Below, piece after piece: positions 33,901 to 45,997 of a stretch of 64,000 nucleotides of DNA. Under the pieces are notes generated by a model that was not told where the DNA came from, ran no database searches, and saw only the letters and a list, made by a program, of their open reading frames with translations. Numbering within the stretch: the stretch's first letter is position 1; each line of letters opens with the position of its first letter. The stretch covers positions 124,001 to 188,000 of the forward strand of contig CALNXK010000165.1 in the NCBI GenBank assembly GCA_942486035.1, in the 5' to 3' direction. The position numbers were made by a program, and so were the translations under genes. This DNA comes from Porites lobata. Taxonomy: Eukaryota; Cnidaria; Anthozoa; Scleractinia; Poritidae.

Positions 33901-36900
33901 TGGCAACATTTTTTTTTAGAAAAGAACATTTTCAGACATGTCATCTTTCAAATTTAACCTCATTAGATCTTAATTCAGTCAGTTGAGTTTCCCACAGTTA
34001 TTTGAGTGATTTTACTTAACCCATGATTAATTCCATTGATACCCATGATTAATTCCATTCCATAATTAACCCATCATAATTCCATTGTCTTCTTTTGTTT
34101 ACTTGGTCTTGTAGCTATTTTGCATTGGTAATGTTATTATCAAAAGTGCATGGATTTTCCAAGCTTGTCTAGCGTCTCCAGTTTAATCTATCAATCATGC
34201 ATCAATTAACTTTGGGAGTGGGAGAACATAATCTGTTTCTGTAATAAAATTAATATTAGTATTAGTGTAAAATATGGACTGTGGACTGCAGACTGCGGAC
34301 CAGAGACTGCAGACTGGGTATAAAACACGGACTAGGTATAAAACGCACTACTGACCTCACCAAAACTTTCAGCTCTTAAGCTTTTTAGCTCACCCCAACA
34401 ATGCAGAGAGTGGGCAAACCAAACATTTGATGGCCTAGGCTGGCTACGCCCCATAAGTTATGATTACCCCTATGTAAACATGTCCATCACGTTTGTGACC
34501 CCTTTCATTGAATATAAGAGACTGAGGCTACAATTATGGACAAAAGTCCTTGGGACAGTCAGAACGCAACTTCAATTCTATGCGTTTCACAAGTTCTGTC
34601 GCAAAAAGCAGTGCAGTCTTTTTACAAATCCATGTCCCCTTCCCCCTTCCCCACCCAATACAATGTTGAAAGATCAAAGGAATTGTGCCTTGACGGCTTC
34701 AACACTGTCTGTGGGGTGGGGGAGGGGGTAGGGACGTACAGTGCTAGTAGTGCGCGGATACAATTTCGCGCGTGTTAAAAAGCGTTCGAACTATACAAGT
34801 GTCCCAAGGCTTTTGTCCATGATTGTAGGTCTGAAAATGGGTGAACAAAATAGCATTTTGGTCAGGTTCAGAAGGACACCTGATTGCAGGTTAAGGATTT
34901 GGAGAACCAGGCAGTACCCCTCCACCAAGAATTTCAAGGAGTTTTCATAACTTAAACTCACCAGCCCTGCGATTTAGTGATATTTTGATCTTATTTTTCC
35001 TAGAACTAATTAGCACAGTTTTTACCATGTTTTATACCCAGTCCGTATTTTCCAGTCTGCGTTTTATACCTGGTCTGTATTTTATACCCAGTCGGTAGTC
35101 CACAGTCAACAGTCCGTGTTTTATACTGAGCAATATTAGTATTGGCTCAGTCACTAGATCTCTACTATCTAGCTCATTATGCTGGGAAAGCAATTTTTAC
35201 ATGGTCACTTGCCCAGGGACAAGTTTGGTCTGTAAAACGCCCAGACATCTCTTATGAGAGGCTTTTAAGATTCCTTCTGCAACCCTAGAAATAATAGTTA
35301 AATTACTCCAATGATAATTTACTTGAAGTAATTCTAAAAATGAGTCATTAATATATTGGCATACTGGATGAAGATAAAAATGTACTTTACTGCTAAAGCA
35401 GCTAAGAGCAAATGAGTCTCCTTCGCAGCCACTTGGGGGTGCAGTCACTCAATACTTTCTGGACAGGGAGTGTTACAAGACTCTGGCCATCGCAGCTATG
35501 AAGGAAACTAGAGAAGTGTGGACTGTTGTTGAATACATCGTGAAAAAACATTTATAGTTGCATGGCTACCTTTCCTTTAAGTAAAAGACATACATGTGCC
35601 AACATTTTTATTTAAAAATGTTTACTTTTGAAAGCTGCACTCTTCAAGTATATTAAAATGCCTCAAAGCAATAGCATTGTCACATGAAAAAGAAAATGAG
35701 AAAAACAAAATTAAGGCTGCCTTGCACATACAGTTGACTCCCAATAATTCGAACCTTAAAGAGAAAGAGAAAATAGTTTGAGTTACCGGGAGTTCAGGTT
35801 ATTGAGGGCAGAGTTATATAGAAAGTGATCTGAAAGGAAATGTAAATTGCATCAAGTTAGCAGGAGGTTCGAGTTATAGAGGGTTAGATTTACCAGGATT
35901 TGACTGTACATCTCTTTGGAAATCTGCATTTTTTTAGGCAAAAATACAACTGTAAATAATTATTTACAGTATGGGCATTTTCTTGACCATCGTCTGAAGA
36001 TTAATTTTGACAAAACCTGTCCCTGGGCAAATGGCCATGTAAATTTATAGTGCTTTCCCAGCATAATGAGTTAAATGGTAGAGGTCTAGTGACTGAACCA
36101 ACATTAATATTAATTATTGTTACATTTTTTTCTTTCAAACAGTTTTTCAATGCATCTTCTTCAAGTTCTAATTTAGGTGAAAAATTTCCAGGTATGCTGT
36201 TTTCAGAAGTCTTACATGTACACATGTTTTCTATTTCTTGTTTGCTGCCATGTAATGTTCTATTATTTTATCATGTAGTCACCAATGAAATGCCAAACCA
36301 TTTCACTTGAATAATTTTTTTTGCTGCGAAAGGACATGATTTATTATGTAGCCATAGCAACAGTGACCTTTCCACATGTGAAGATATCATGCTTTCATGC
36401 ATGAAAGCTCACCTTGTATTTCATTGGTGTTTATATAATAGATGTTGTTATTCAATCAACCAGGAGAGAAGACTTTATTAAACCTTCTTCATAAAATGGT
36501 CAAGGTTGCTGAACTACAGAAAAACCTTGGCTTGGTGCGTGCAGATGTGGATTTTATACCAGTAGGGTAAGAGGGTTTTTCTGCAGAGTCAATTTTTTAG
36601 TTTAAAAAATATTTAGAGAGAATTTTGTTACTCTCAGTTCACAAACTCAAACAGACATTAAATTATTAATCAATTGGTTTGAAGATAGTCGCATGGTATA
36701 ATTATAAAATAATATTTTATAGTATTAATATGATGAGGCTCTGTTAACATGGCCTTGAAACAGCAACATAAGACTAGACAGACTAGATAAAATGGTGACA
36801 GATGACATAAAGATGGGAGATGGCCCAATCCTCAAAACATGAAACAACAATATGCCATGGTTGCAAAATTAAATTAATTATTTCACTCTGACTCAGAAAC

Positions 36901-39900
36901 GAAACAGTAGCTCATAGCACATAGCTATCGCTTGACAATGCAAATTGCCTTCTCTGTCAAGAAAAATTGTTGAGATTCAGAAATTTTGCTACAATGGTAA
37001 CATGACGCCACACTTCTCCTTTTTATTGAACAAGCAAAAGTTACTTTTTACCATCTTCATTATTGCATACTTTTCCAGTACTTGAAATTACCCCTTTAAT
37101 GTAGGTTGTTGAACGTGGACATTGTAACACTAACACCTGACATTTCCATTTATCTTTTTGTTTAGGAAAGAGTTTGTCTCTAGTTTTATAGAAGGCAGAA
37201 GTCGCAGAACATCAGAAAATTATGATGAGTTAGCACTAATTTTCGAGGTACCAACGTCATACATTGGCCGTGAGGTAAGTTGAAGATGCTTGTGTCAGGC
37301 ATAACACATATAGTTTACATGTTCTGACTGCTAAAGCCCTGGCTAAACGATCAGAAATTCTTGTCCAACATCATATTCGTCATGCATAGAACATGGGTGA
37401 CTAAGTGGAAACGTTGTTTGGGATGCAAAATGTTGGATGAAATCAAAGATTAAAATCCATTAATTGAAATGCAATGTTTGGAGTCGGAGAGGCGACTAAA
37501 CGGTAAACAATACACTTTCAACATGACTTGTATAATTTAGCCTTGTAACCCTGCTAATATCTGCTTGCATGTTCTATTTGCTGTTTTACATGTACATACA
37601 TTTCTGAAGTCATTAACAAATTTATCCGCTCCTGAGATTTTGCTATAAAACGCCATGTGAAGCAACATTAGTCGAGCCATTTAGTCGAGCCAAAAAGAAG
37701 CAAAATGACCCAAAAAGTTGTTTACAAGTTGCCAAATGACAGCTTTCTAAGGAAGCTTTTCATTTGTTAGAACTGGTTGGCCAATCCAGTCTAGCTGTAA
37801 GGAGAATTCCACTATTAATCAGGACTATTCAGTCATATCAGTCTATTCTTGAATAGTATGTTTGGTAGTGGTGGGTTTAAGGGAAAATTTCGAGAGAATA
37901 CTACCATTTTACTTTCAAAATGACTGGTCCCGGTGGCTGGCCAGTCGTGACTTTTAGTAAGCGCCCTTATTTTGGGCATGCGCATGATGTCACAAGAAGC
38001 TGGTAAACTGGTGGTTGTGTGGTTGTCTCGTCACGCAGCGCTTCTCCCAAACAAAGGTGGAGCGTTGCGTGACTAGACTATAAGAAGGAGACTCCAATGG
38101 TTGTAAGCAGCCCAGGGACGGGGGAAACTCCGGATTTCAAGTGACAGTGATGATCGAAGGATTTTTTGGGGTTTGAAATTTTCAATTTTGGTTAGGAAAA
38201 TTTCCGCAAGTGTTTTTCGGGTAGCTTGATTTAAGAAGGGACTTTTTTGGGTATTCTAAAAGTCTGAAGATTCGTGATAATTCCCGCGTATCCCGGCTGC
38301 GTAGTTCCTCTGGAAATTTTTATGGCTCGGAAATTCTGCATGGGAATTTTTGGGGGTTTGATTTTTGCCTCCATTTGATCATCCCTGTCACTTGAAATCC
38401 GGAGTAACCCCCCGGGGTGAGCAGTTGAGGTGTGTATCATTGTTACTAAAAACTTGTTAAAAATGAGAACATTTTTCATTTAGTAAACATTATTTATCAA
38501 CTTTTTCAGGTCATCTTAGATTTTATGCAATGCCCTCGCTTGGGAGTCAGAAGAGTATTAAATAAAAATGTAAGTACCACTTGATTCCATTTACTTAACA
38601 GAAAATAAACTTGCGTTGTGTTCGTTAAAAGGATCTATTCACAGAAAAATGAAGATTCCCTAGTACACTACTTTAGTAAAAAGTGACATGACCATGCTAC
38701 ACATTGTGGAATGAACGATACACTAGACTCAATCTAAGACTCAGTCAGCCACGCTTGATAATCTAGGACTGGAACCTCATTAGCTTGTTTAACGATTTTT
38801 GTTGGTGATCTTTTATTTACATGAAAGCTTGTCTAACGGTAGATACTGTTTTTGTTCTTACATATTAGAAAGATCTTGTGGAAAAATATGCAGTAAAGAA
38901 GTTTCCATCCCTTGTTCTGGTGCACAGAAAAGGCACATTTCGGCATCTTTCACAGTACGTTTATTTCTTTTACATTGTGGTGGTGTGTTTCAAATGATCC
39001 GAAGACGGCGACGACAAAGACGGCGCTTCAAAAGTGAACTTGCGTTCTTTCAGTCTTCATCGCTATTATTCTAATTCACTTGCTTCATTAAACGTAGGCG
39101 AAGTTCCCCTAGAGTTGAATCATAAGGTCAGGAATAGAAAAAAAATTCTTCGTTGTTTGTTTTTCGTCCTCCATAGAACGTGAAGTTGAATATTTTCACG
39201 TCGTAGTCGTGCAGTGACAGGAACAAAATCTAGCCAGAAGTGTACCGCACCTGCTAAGTTGTTTTGCTTATTAAACCAATTTTTTTTTTTTTTACGTTCT
39301 CGTTGCTGTCCCCATCGTCTGATCTTAAGGTCCCTATCTTGTCTACTAGCAGTTACTAGGGAAAAGTTAAAAGTGATTTTGTCTTGTTAATGCTTTACAG
39401 TGATGAAAAAACTCACGCAGGTTTTAAGACTGCTCTGGATGAGGTTTGTCAGGTAGTTAGGCCCTTCCCTGAACTGTCAGCTGTCAAGGATGCTATGGAT
39501 GTGTACAAAAAACGTCACGGCAAAGAGGATCAGAGAAAACAACAGGCTGGAAGCAGGTCAGTCAGTCTGTTAGTCAAGACAAGACAAGGCAGTATTTCTG
39601 ATTTGGAGTCTTATACCAGCTGTAGCCTCCGTAGTAAGCGCTTCCGTGCGGTTTCGGGGCAAAGTGGAAGAGGGAGGAACGGGATTTTTGCTTTTGGCCG
39701 TGCATAAAATGGATCGAGAACCAAAAAATGGAAAAGGGAGAAGGTGGGGAAAGAAAAAAACGATTCTTTCCTTTCACCCCCCCCCCCCCCCCCCCCCCTA
39801 CCCCATCTTTTACTCCACCCATTTTTCCCGGGTCTTTCTTGCTCCGGAACCACACGGAAACGATTGTTGCGCAGGCTATACCAGCTGTTACATCGACGTT

Positions 39901-42900
39901 TTCCAAATAATTCAAAATTGCAACTATAGTTTTAATCACACGGCGACAGGTGATATAGAGATGATTAAACAGTTATACAGCATTACTTTTTCTATTTCTT
40001 TTCTTTTCTATGCCGAAGTATTCAAACACATGCTTTGCTTATAATTTTTGGACTTTGGCCCTTGCGCTGGAGGAATTTGTTAGAATATTTCATTTGGTTA
40101 CGTTCTGTTCACCCTTATTGGTCATGGCTTCTGTGGCGGGGTCCGGTGGGAGTGTGCACTCAAAATACGTGCACATGAACGTGCCCCCTCTCCCCAACTA
40201 GGTCACGATCTTAGTACTGTTAATTTGTTGTGGTTCATTATTGCCTTTGTCAGTTTAAATTTATCTCACCTTACCAGCTTACTGTGCAAACAAACCAAGA
40301 AAAGTACTGTAATATTTGACCCAGGGATGAAACCAACTAAACCATAACATTTCCATATTCGAGACTTTTCCTAGAACGAGGTGTATTTAAAAAAAAAGGC
40401 ACGAAAGCATTGCAGTGTCAGCGGATAAATGAATATCTATACTGTGCTGTCAGGCCCTTGCCAAACTAGCCAACTCGATTGCAGACCCAATAATTTTTAT
40501 AGCAACACGATAAAGGAATTTGACAAACGTCGACTTTGTTTTTTTCTGGAGCGACATCTTATTGATTCAAGATAAACACATTCTGTCTTTGTAGAATATG
40601 TAAATATTTAGGTCTACCCCCATGTTTGTATTATCGAGCATGCACTCTGACTGTTCTGAGGATTAGAGCACAAATGTGTGCACGAGTTATCAGTGGTGTG
40701 TGGTGGTGGTTGAATCCCGGTGGAAATCGAAACACCCTGGGTTAAGTCCGTAAAGACACTACAATATTTTTTCCGGACTAAACAGAACCTTAGAACTTTG
40801 ACTATTTCTATTATGGGATCACTTTCAATGTAAAATATTTTTAAAACGGGGTCCAACGTTGAAGGCCCTGGTAGTACAAACCAACCCGTGCCCCCGCTCC
40901 CCATCCCACCACCACCACCACCACCACCACCACCACCCCTCTTTCTAACTAACATACATCTTGTCTCTTACTGTATCTATCCTCACCAGCTCTGAGGTGT
41001 ACATGCAAGACTTGGAAAGTGGCCTGTCGTACATGTTTAACGTTGAAGTTGGAAGCAAATTAATTTTCCATAAAGTCGAGCTAACAGCTCTCCAGAGCTT
41101 TGTGGCCATGCTTGGAAAGGTGAGTATGACAGTTGTTGAGATGTGATACTTCACGTAACCTCTATCATGGCCTCAAGTGTCACACTTGACGCCGTGATAG
41201 AGGTTGAGTGAGTGGATATTGTTGGTTTAACCCGCCTACTGCACGATGGAGTAGGCGGGTTCTGTGGTTACCTTCATGGTAACCAATGAAAAAGACTTCT
41301 GTTCAGCATTTTAGAATAACAACAAGCGATAGGACAGGGCTAGAAGCTTTCACCGACTGTAAGTAAATGTCACGAGAACAACAGCCATGTCTCCGGATAG
41401 CCGTCTTATGGTTGGCTCAACTGTTTAACAGTTTAAAAAAACTTCTATGATACTCTCAATTTTATTTTTAAACGGAGAAGAGGAGTTGTTTTGGCCATTA
41501 CTTCGAAAGCCGTCACGGCGTTTTTACTGACCGGTTTACTTTTAGAACGATACTTGGCGCAAATTTATAACATCTTTTAGGCCCCACAGATAGTCAGCAA
41601 AACTACAGACCTGAAAATGGTATTATTGTCCTTTGATGACGTTTAATTTTTCGTCATTTCATTTCTTATACTTTGGACGCGCGCGCTCATAGACGGAGCG
41701 GAGCTTCCACTTTCGCGGGAAAAAAATGCTCTAAAATGTACCTGAAATAAAGCAGTCCGTGAAAGCGACGTGACATAGGCATAGTATGGGAGTTGCTCGC
41801 TTCGGTTCATGGGCTCCTTCAACAGTGTGATACAGGTGGATGGGTGTGAAAAGACAAAATAACAACTTGCTGTCTCTTTATCATTTGGAGAAAGAGCCGT
41901 CGTTGGGAAAAGCTGGATTAAATCATAATTTTCTGACCTGTGTTACCAATTGGTATTTTTGCAGTGTTTTCCTGGTAGACCGAGTCTTCGCGAAGTATTC
42001 AGCAAGTTGAGTGTGAAACTAATACCTCAGCCACGGAAGACAATGCTGAGATCGGAGTACTTGTACCATCTGAAGGACGCTCAGGTATGGTATGAGTTGT
42101 CTAGTTAATATAGGACTTCACGCGAAAAAATTGTTTTCTTGCTCTGGCAACATACCCTTGTTAAAAAAAGTACGGAGCTAAAATAAAATGATATGAAAGT
42201 GAATGACTGGTCGCGTGATTTACGGTCTCACCTGGCCAACAGCTAGATGGAACACTCGAATAATGAAGACATTTTTGAGATAACGTTGAAATATTTCTGT
42301 TAAAGTTACTTTTATTCTCTTAATTCATAATTTGACATTATCCTGTGTGATTGAACTGTTTAGGATGGAATTTTGTTCAAGAGACTTTTTCCATTTTCAC
42401 AGAGAGTTAATCGCCATTCTAAATATTAGCAACTAATCCTGTTCGCTTGTAAACATGTTGCATTTTCCCCTGCGCTTGAAACCAATTTCGTGTAGCCTCT
42501 TTTCTTCTTTTGATTTGCTCATTTGCGTTTTTTCTATGGTACTGATAGTTGTAAATTTCAGAGAGATGAGAAAGTAACTCAAAAGTTTAGTGTATATTAG
42601 GACAGTCAGATATTAACCCTTTAGGTCTCGAGAGGTACCAAAATCAATTTTCTCCTAATGATATCCATACATGGACAAGAGATTAGGTTATGAGAATTAA
42701 TAAAATGATCACCTAAGAGAAAATGCCTTGTTTGTTTATCAAATTCCCGCAAACATTCTTAAAGGGAATGCGTGGATATCAGTTTGGAGAATTTGTTTGT
42801 GGATATTGGGACTTACGGGGGAAACAAAAATTATGCAACTTGTCTTACAACTTTGCTGCAAAACGAGTTAAATAAAGATGTTACGCGTTTTACCACCCAC

Positions 42901-44453
42901 ATCAAACCTGTCTTGCAATAAATCAGGTTGTTAACAGGTTTGAACGTGGGTTGTGAAACGCGCAAAATCGCTATTCGACTCGTTTTACAGCGTTGTTGCA
43001 AAACAAAGTTGTACGTTGTTTCTTGTTGCCCGTTTTACCGAAGCTTTAGGGAGTTTAAACACTGACGGCGACGGCATCGAGAACGGCAAAAAAACCAACA
43101 ACTTTGAGAATGAGAACGGCATCGAAAACCGATAACAAAACCAACAACTTTGCACGTGCGTCACACTTTTTTGTAAATTTGTTTGTCGTTGTTACACATA
43201 AAACTTCATAGTTTCACGTTTTAACTTAGGTACAGTCCTTTAGAGTCAACTCCAGAAAATTTTCTCAACATTAAACAAATTACGAATCAAAAAAAAAAAA
43301 ATTAGACTGTCTGATTTACGAAATGCTTTTTATTAAGGAGAAGAAACCAAGCTTTAACACACAATGAGATTCTATCCGGGCAAAACTGTTTGTTTAACAT
43401 ATTTTCTTTTAGACCTGCAAACATGGTACTTTTGTTCTCTAGTTTATTTAGGTCAGGTTTTAGTTTTTATCTTTGTGACTTGATAATGATGTCATGGCGA
43501 CATCGAAACGTTGTGTTAAACTTTTTTCGCTTATCTTTATTCTTAAGTATTAAACAAATTCTATGAAATGAAACATGATAAATTTGAAATAGCGTGAATT
43601 CGCTTTTGAAGTGATGTTTCGCTGCCGTTGCCCGTCGTTGCTTGAACTCCTATTATATGCTAGTGCAAACGTTTCTTAAAACATCGTTAACGCCAAGGTA
43701 TTCATTTTTGTTTGTTTTTAGATGCATTTCAAGTCAAGTCAGTCAAATGACGGTTTTCATTCTCCTCTACCCAGTAAGGCAAAGTGGGCGGCCTGTGCGG
43801 GAAGCCAGCCTAAATATCGTGGTTACCCGTGCAGTCTGTGGACTCTGTTTCATACCTTGACTGTCAACTGCGGAAGTAGCAGTGGTTTGACGGGACTAGA
43901 TGTCCTTTTACGAATCCAAGATTACATCAAATACTTCTTTAGCTGCGACTACTGCAGAAAGCATTTCATGGCTATGTCTAAGAATCTCAAAACAGAGGTG
44001 GATTCACACAACAGCGCGATTATGTGGATGTGGAGCAGACACAATAAGGTGAACAAACGTCTGGCTGGTGACAACAGTGAAGATCCAAAACATCCTAAGA
44101 TCCAGTTTCCGTCGAAAGATCTCTGCGAAGAATGTCGCCTCCCTGGTACCAGCACTGGCGACGAGATTCACTGGAATGAAGGCGTGGTTCTGGAGTTCTT
44201 GAAGAACCACTACGGTGTGAACAACATTAGGATCAAGAAACCTCCCGCGCGCTCCTCTCCTGAACTGGAAGACACTGACATTGTAAGCAAGCGTCACTTT
44301 ATCTCTCATCTTAGCGCTATCGGCCTGAGTTCGATTGACGCCAGCATGTGTCTAATTCTTTATTCCGCGATAGCTCTCGCTGTCATCGCCTTGTATATTT
44401 ATTTCATCCGAAGGCGGCGGAGAGCAATTAAGGTTCGCGTGCACGCTCCATAG
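30662..44453 (+). CDS. QSOX: Sulfhydryl oxidase, QSOX family (11 exons, 629 aa)
   Basis: Exons: 30662-30905, 33788-33888, 36143-36191, 36464-36566, 37166-37274, 38510-38569, 38869-38954, 39401-39556, 40990-41119, 41965-42084 and 43722-44453; all have GT-AG borders and agreeing phases (1890 nt). QSOX is a flavoenzyme of the secretory pathway that forms disulfides in clients and reduces O2 to H2O2. The sequence shows a signal peptide (1-26), thioredoxin site CGHC (63-66), a second thioredoxin-like domain without a CxxC pair (exons 5-8), a helix-rich linker, and an ERV/ALR domain with CDYC (461-464), the FAD-contact segment WMWSRHNKVNKRL and CEEC (521-524). A membrane helix (about 594-615) and basic tail follow. 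Length is normal for the family; whether QSOX1 or QSOX2 type cannot be said. Confidence 0.93.
31600..32649. other. QSOX intron 1, no feature recognised
   Basis: Apart from a short direct duplication (TTGAATATCTTTTGACCATG at about 31762 and 31792), this stretch of the 2.9-kb first intron shows no gene or clear element. Confidence 0.45.
32650..32941 (+). mobile_element. LINE remnant: 3' end of a reverse-transcriptase ORF plus ATT tail
   Basis: The plus frame reads MTYGLSVYGAIDSDLRVIQN and then LLEKAIYAYCP. This resembles the end of non-LTR retrotransposon ORF2 (LTYGLxVYG..DLxxIQNFLDR...DLLEK), as I remember it. It runs into an (ATT)n microsatellite (about 32905-32941), a typical 3' tail of some LINEs. 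Everything 5' is missing, so it is a dead, truncated insertion in QSOX intron 1. Confidence 0.6.
33073..33228. mobile_element. MITE in QSOX intron 1 (GGCCCAGGGTGTTCAAA ends)
   Basis: The left end GGCCCAGGGTGTTCAAATGT is mirrored by TTGTTTGAATAACTCAGGCC at the right. Internal TATCCACTGGATAAA-type motifs are themselves palindromic. Confidence 0.6.
34266..35126. mobile_element. 861-bp inverted-repeat element in QSOX intron 2 with a nested MITE
   Basis: Ends are GTGTAAAATATGGACTG and CAGTCCGTGTTTTATAC. Just inside both ends are clusters of CTGCAGACT- and TATAAAACACGGACT-like motifs. A separate 301-bp inverted-repeat unit sits inside at 34528-34828. There is no coding capacity. Confidence 0.65.
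34528..34828. mobile_element. Nested 301-bp MITE
   Basis: The left end CTACAATTATGGACAAAAG is mirrored by CTTTTGTCCATGATTGTAG. CTTGGGACA and TGTCCCAAGG continue the pairing. The interior is C-rich then G-rich. Confidence 0.65.
35731..35905. mobile_element. 175-bp Tigger-type MITE with TA target duplication
   Basis: It starts CAGTTGACTCCCAATAATTC and ends GGATTTGACTG, flanked by TA at 35729-35730 and 35906-35907. Termini beginning CAGT and TA duplications match pogo/Tigger-derived MITEs. Confidence 0.65.
38111..38416. mobile_element. 306-bp MITE with 8-bp target duplication (one mismatch)
   Basis: CCCAGGGACGGGGGAAACTCCG at the left (read as separate blocks) is mirrored by CCGGAGTAACCCCCCGGG at the right, and CAAGTGACAG by CTGTCACTTG. 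The flanks are GTAAGCAG and GTGAGCAG. It lies in QSOX intron 5. Confidence 0.6.
39623..39878. mobile_element. 256-bp MITE with perfect 9-bp target duplication
   Basis: Ends are TAGCCTCCG and CGCAGGCTA, with imperfect pairing continuing through CTTCCGTGCGGTTTC and GGAACCACACGGAAA. The flanking direct repeats are TACCAGCTG at 39614-39622 and 39879-39887. A 9-bp duplication is typical of Mutator-like insertions. A long C run lies at about 39777-39798. The element sits only 66 bp after QSOX exon 8. Confidence 0.7.
40906..40937. repeat. (CCA)n microsatellite just upstream of QSOX exon 9
   Basis: About ten CCA triplets end some 50 bp before the exon 9 acceptor (TCCTCACCAG|C at 40990) and merge with its pyrimidine tract. 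Confidence 0.8.
41157..41283. ncRNA. Cluster of three adjacent hairpins after QSOX exon 9
   Basis: Hairpin 1 (41157-41205) is a near-perfect 49-bp palindrome with arms AACCTCTATCATGGC and GCCGTGATAGAGGTT. Hairpin 2 (41229-41261) pairs AACCCGCCTACT with AGTAGGCGGGTT across a 9-nt loop. Hairpin 3 (41265-41283) pairs GGTTACC with GGTAACC. They lie about 40 nt into intron 9. They could be a structured RNA, a MITE remnant or chance; the ncRNA type is tentative. Confidence 0.35.
42611..42810. mobile_element. MITE family 3 copy a (TTAACCCTTTAGGTC end)
   Basis: The left end TTAACCCTTTAGGTCTCGAG and the AAAATCAATTTTCTCCTAATG block are found reverse-complemented at about 53700-53896. The right boundary is approximate. 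QSOX intron 10. Confidence 0.5.
42832..43015. mobile_element. MITE with arms of about 75 bp
   Basis: The left arm holds TTGCTGCAAAACGAG, GCGTTTTACCACCCAC and TCAAACCTG. The right arm mirrors these as CAGGTTTGAACGTGGG, GTGAAACGCG and CTCGTTTTACAGC. The centre is a short AT-rich loop. Confidence 0.65.
43722..44453 (+). CDS. QSOX: QSOX exon 11: ERV/ALR flavin domain, membrane anchor
   Basis: This large terminal exon encodes KWAACAGSQPKYRGYPCSLW, FFSCDYCRKHF and WMWSRHNKVNKRLAGD, the FAD-binding helical bundle that oxidises the thioredoxin module, and CEEC near the C-terminal side. CLILYSAIALAVIALYIYF is a membrane helix, followed by RRRRR, which fits a type I orientation in Golgi or plasma membrane. 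It stops with TAG at 44451-44453. Confidence 0.92.
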   Translation: MHFKSSQSNDGFHSPLPSKAKWAACAGSQPKYRGYPCSLWTLFHTLTVNCGSSSGLTGLDVLLRIQDYIKYFFSCDYCRKHFMAMSKNLKTEVDSHNSAIMWMWSRHNKVNKRLAGDNSEDPKHPKIQFPSKDLCEECRLPGTSTGDEIHWNEGVVLEFLKNHYGVNNIRIKKPPARSSPELEDTDIVSKRHFISHLSAIGLSSIDASMCLILYSAIALAVIALYIYFIRRRRRAIKVRVHAP

Positions 44454-45590
44454 GTAATCTGATTCTGGAATAGTTTCAGATTAGCTTCGCACGCATAAAG
44501 CCCCCTCCTAGATCTAAAGTCAACCTGCGATATGGACTGTGACATTTGAAGATTTTGCATGATGTGGCTGAAAAATTGCGGGGTAAATTACTGGAAATTT
44601 GGCTTTATATAGTCGGGCGTACGAGATGTCACCTTCTTAGTCTTGTGGTTGACTTAAAAATCCCAGTTGAACCTTTAAGCATTTGCGCTAGGAAACGCGG
44701 TTTAAACGAAGTTGCTTTTAAATTGTTTAAATTTGTTCTACATTAGAGAATATTATTTATTATTTGTGCCTTAAATCAGGCAGAACAGTTCATTATTATA
44801 ATGTTCAGATTAGCTGTTCATACAACAGTTGTCATACTTAAGACTTACACCGCTCCTGATTGTTAAAGGATGCTTATAAATCAGATCCCGATTTATTTTT
44901 ACAACCACAGAAGTAGTCTCTAAGTAACTTTGTGGCAAGTTTTAACAGAGCAGTTTATAATGTTATGATAACGTGAAGACAAATTTCTTAATCGAATACT
45001 TAAACTTGTAAATAATGATAAGTTTTAAGATGAATTTTAGTTTGAAATCTATTTTCGTAGATATTTATATAGCAGCGTCTATTGATCATCGCCTTATGAA
45101 GGTAATTTAATCGACCCTCGCATTGAAAATTCACGTTCAAGATCGCGGGTAGAATGGATAATCGACAATTTCTCCAAGGGATTGGAATCCGGAACCATTT
45201 CGAAACACTAGCGATTGGGAAGGTTCCCCTAACACACCGAGAGACGATCAAGAATAACTTAGCTTATCACCCTTGTAGGTCTCACTGCACCTGAGGCAAT
45301 CTTTCTAAGTTATTGATATCGACATGGCGAAAATTTAAAAAAAAAAAAAGTTTTGATGTAATGACCGTGCGTTGTTTTAAAGAGAGTTGAATTCCTCGTT
45401 TTCTAAAATTGTGTTTTAAGTCTTACGATGTTGTCATTTTCGACGGAAAGATTTTGATTGAGCGCCACATGTCGTTTTTGTTGTTATGGAATATCTGATA
45501 ACAGCATCTGAAAGACCTTGTCACCGAGATCTCAAACGTAAAGAAACTAACTAATTTTGTATCAATGTCCTCTAAGATTTACGTTTTGTT

Positions 45591-45596
45591 AATAAA
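45591..45596 (+). terminator. Candidate polyadenylation signal for QSOX
   Basis: AATAAA lies about 1.1 kb after the QSOX stop codon and is the first clear canonical hexamer I noted downstream. Confidence 0.4.
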
Positions 45597-45997
45597 ATAA
45601 CTTAGGGGGATTTCCTAGGGCCTATATTGGGAATAAGCTCTGTGAACCTGCGAGCAAGCTCCTCATTTGGGGGAGTCGCGAGAAGCCACGCGAGATCAGA
45701 GTAGCACGCGAAAGTGTAAAATGGAGACCTTACTCGCAAGCTACCTCCTGTGAAATACAAAACCCCCCAGGGGGGATCTAATGGTAGAGTATCCATTCAG
45801 AGGAATCTTGGGACTTTTTGTCGACCATGGGTGTTGTTATGCACGTGATCTGGGGCTAGTTTAGTGTCTTTTTTAAAAAGAAAAAGAAATAGCTTGCATG
45901 AGAAAAGAAATCAACACTGGTACACAAATATGACCAATGTGACTTCACGTGAAAATTCTCGGTAGGCTTATTTGCTGGTCAAAGAGAGAGATAGCTA

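Noticed and set aside
39574..39939. Proline- or glycine-rich open frames
   Set aside because: They are translations of a MITE containing long C/G runs.
40614..40955. Glycine-rich minus-strand frame
   Set aside because: It is a translation of the CCA microsatellite and flanking intron.
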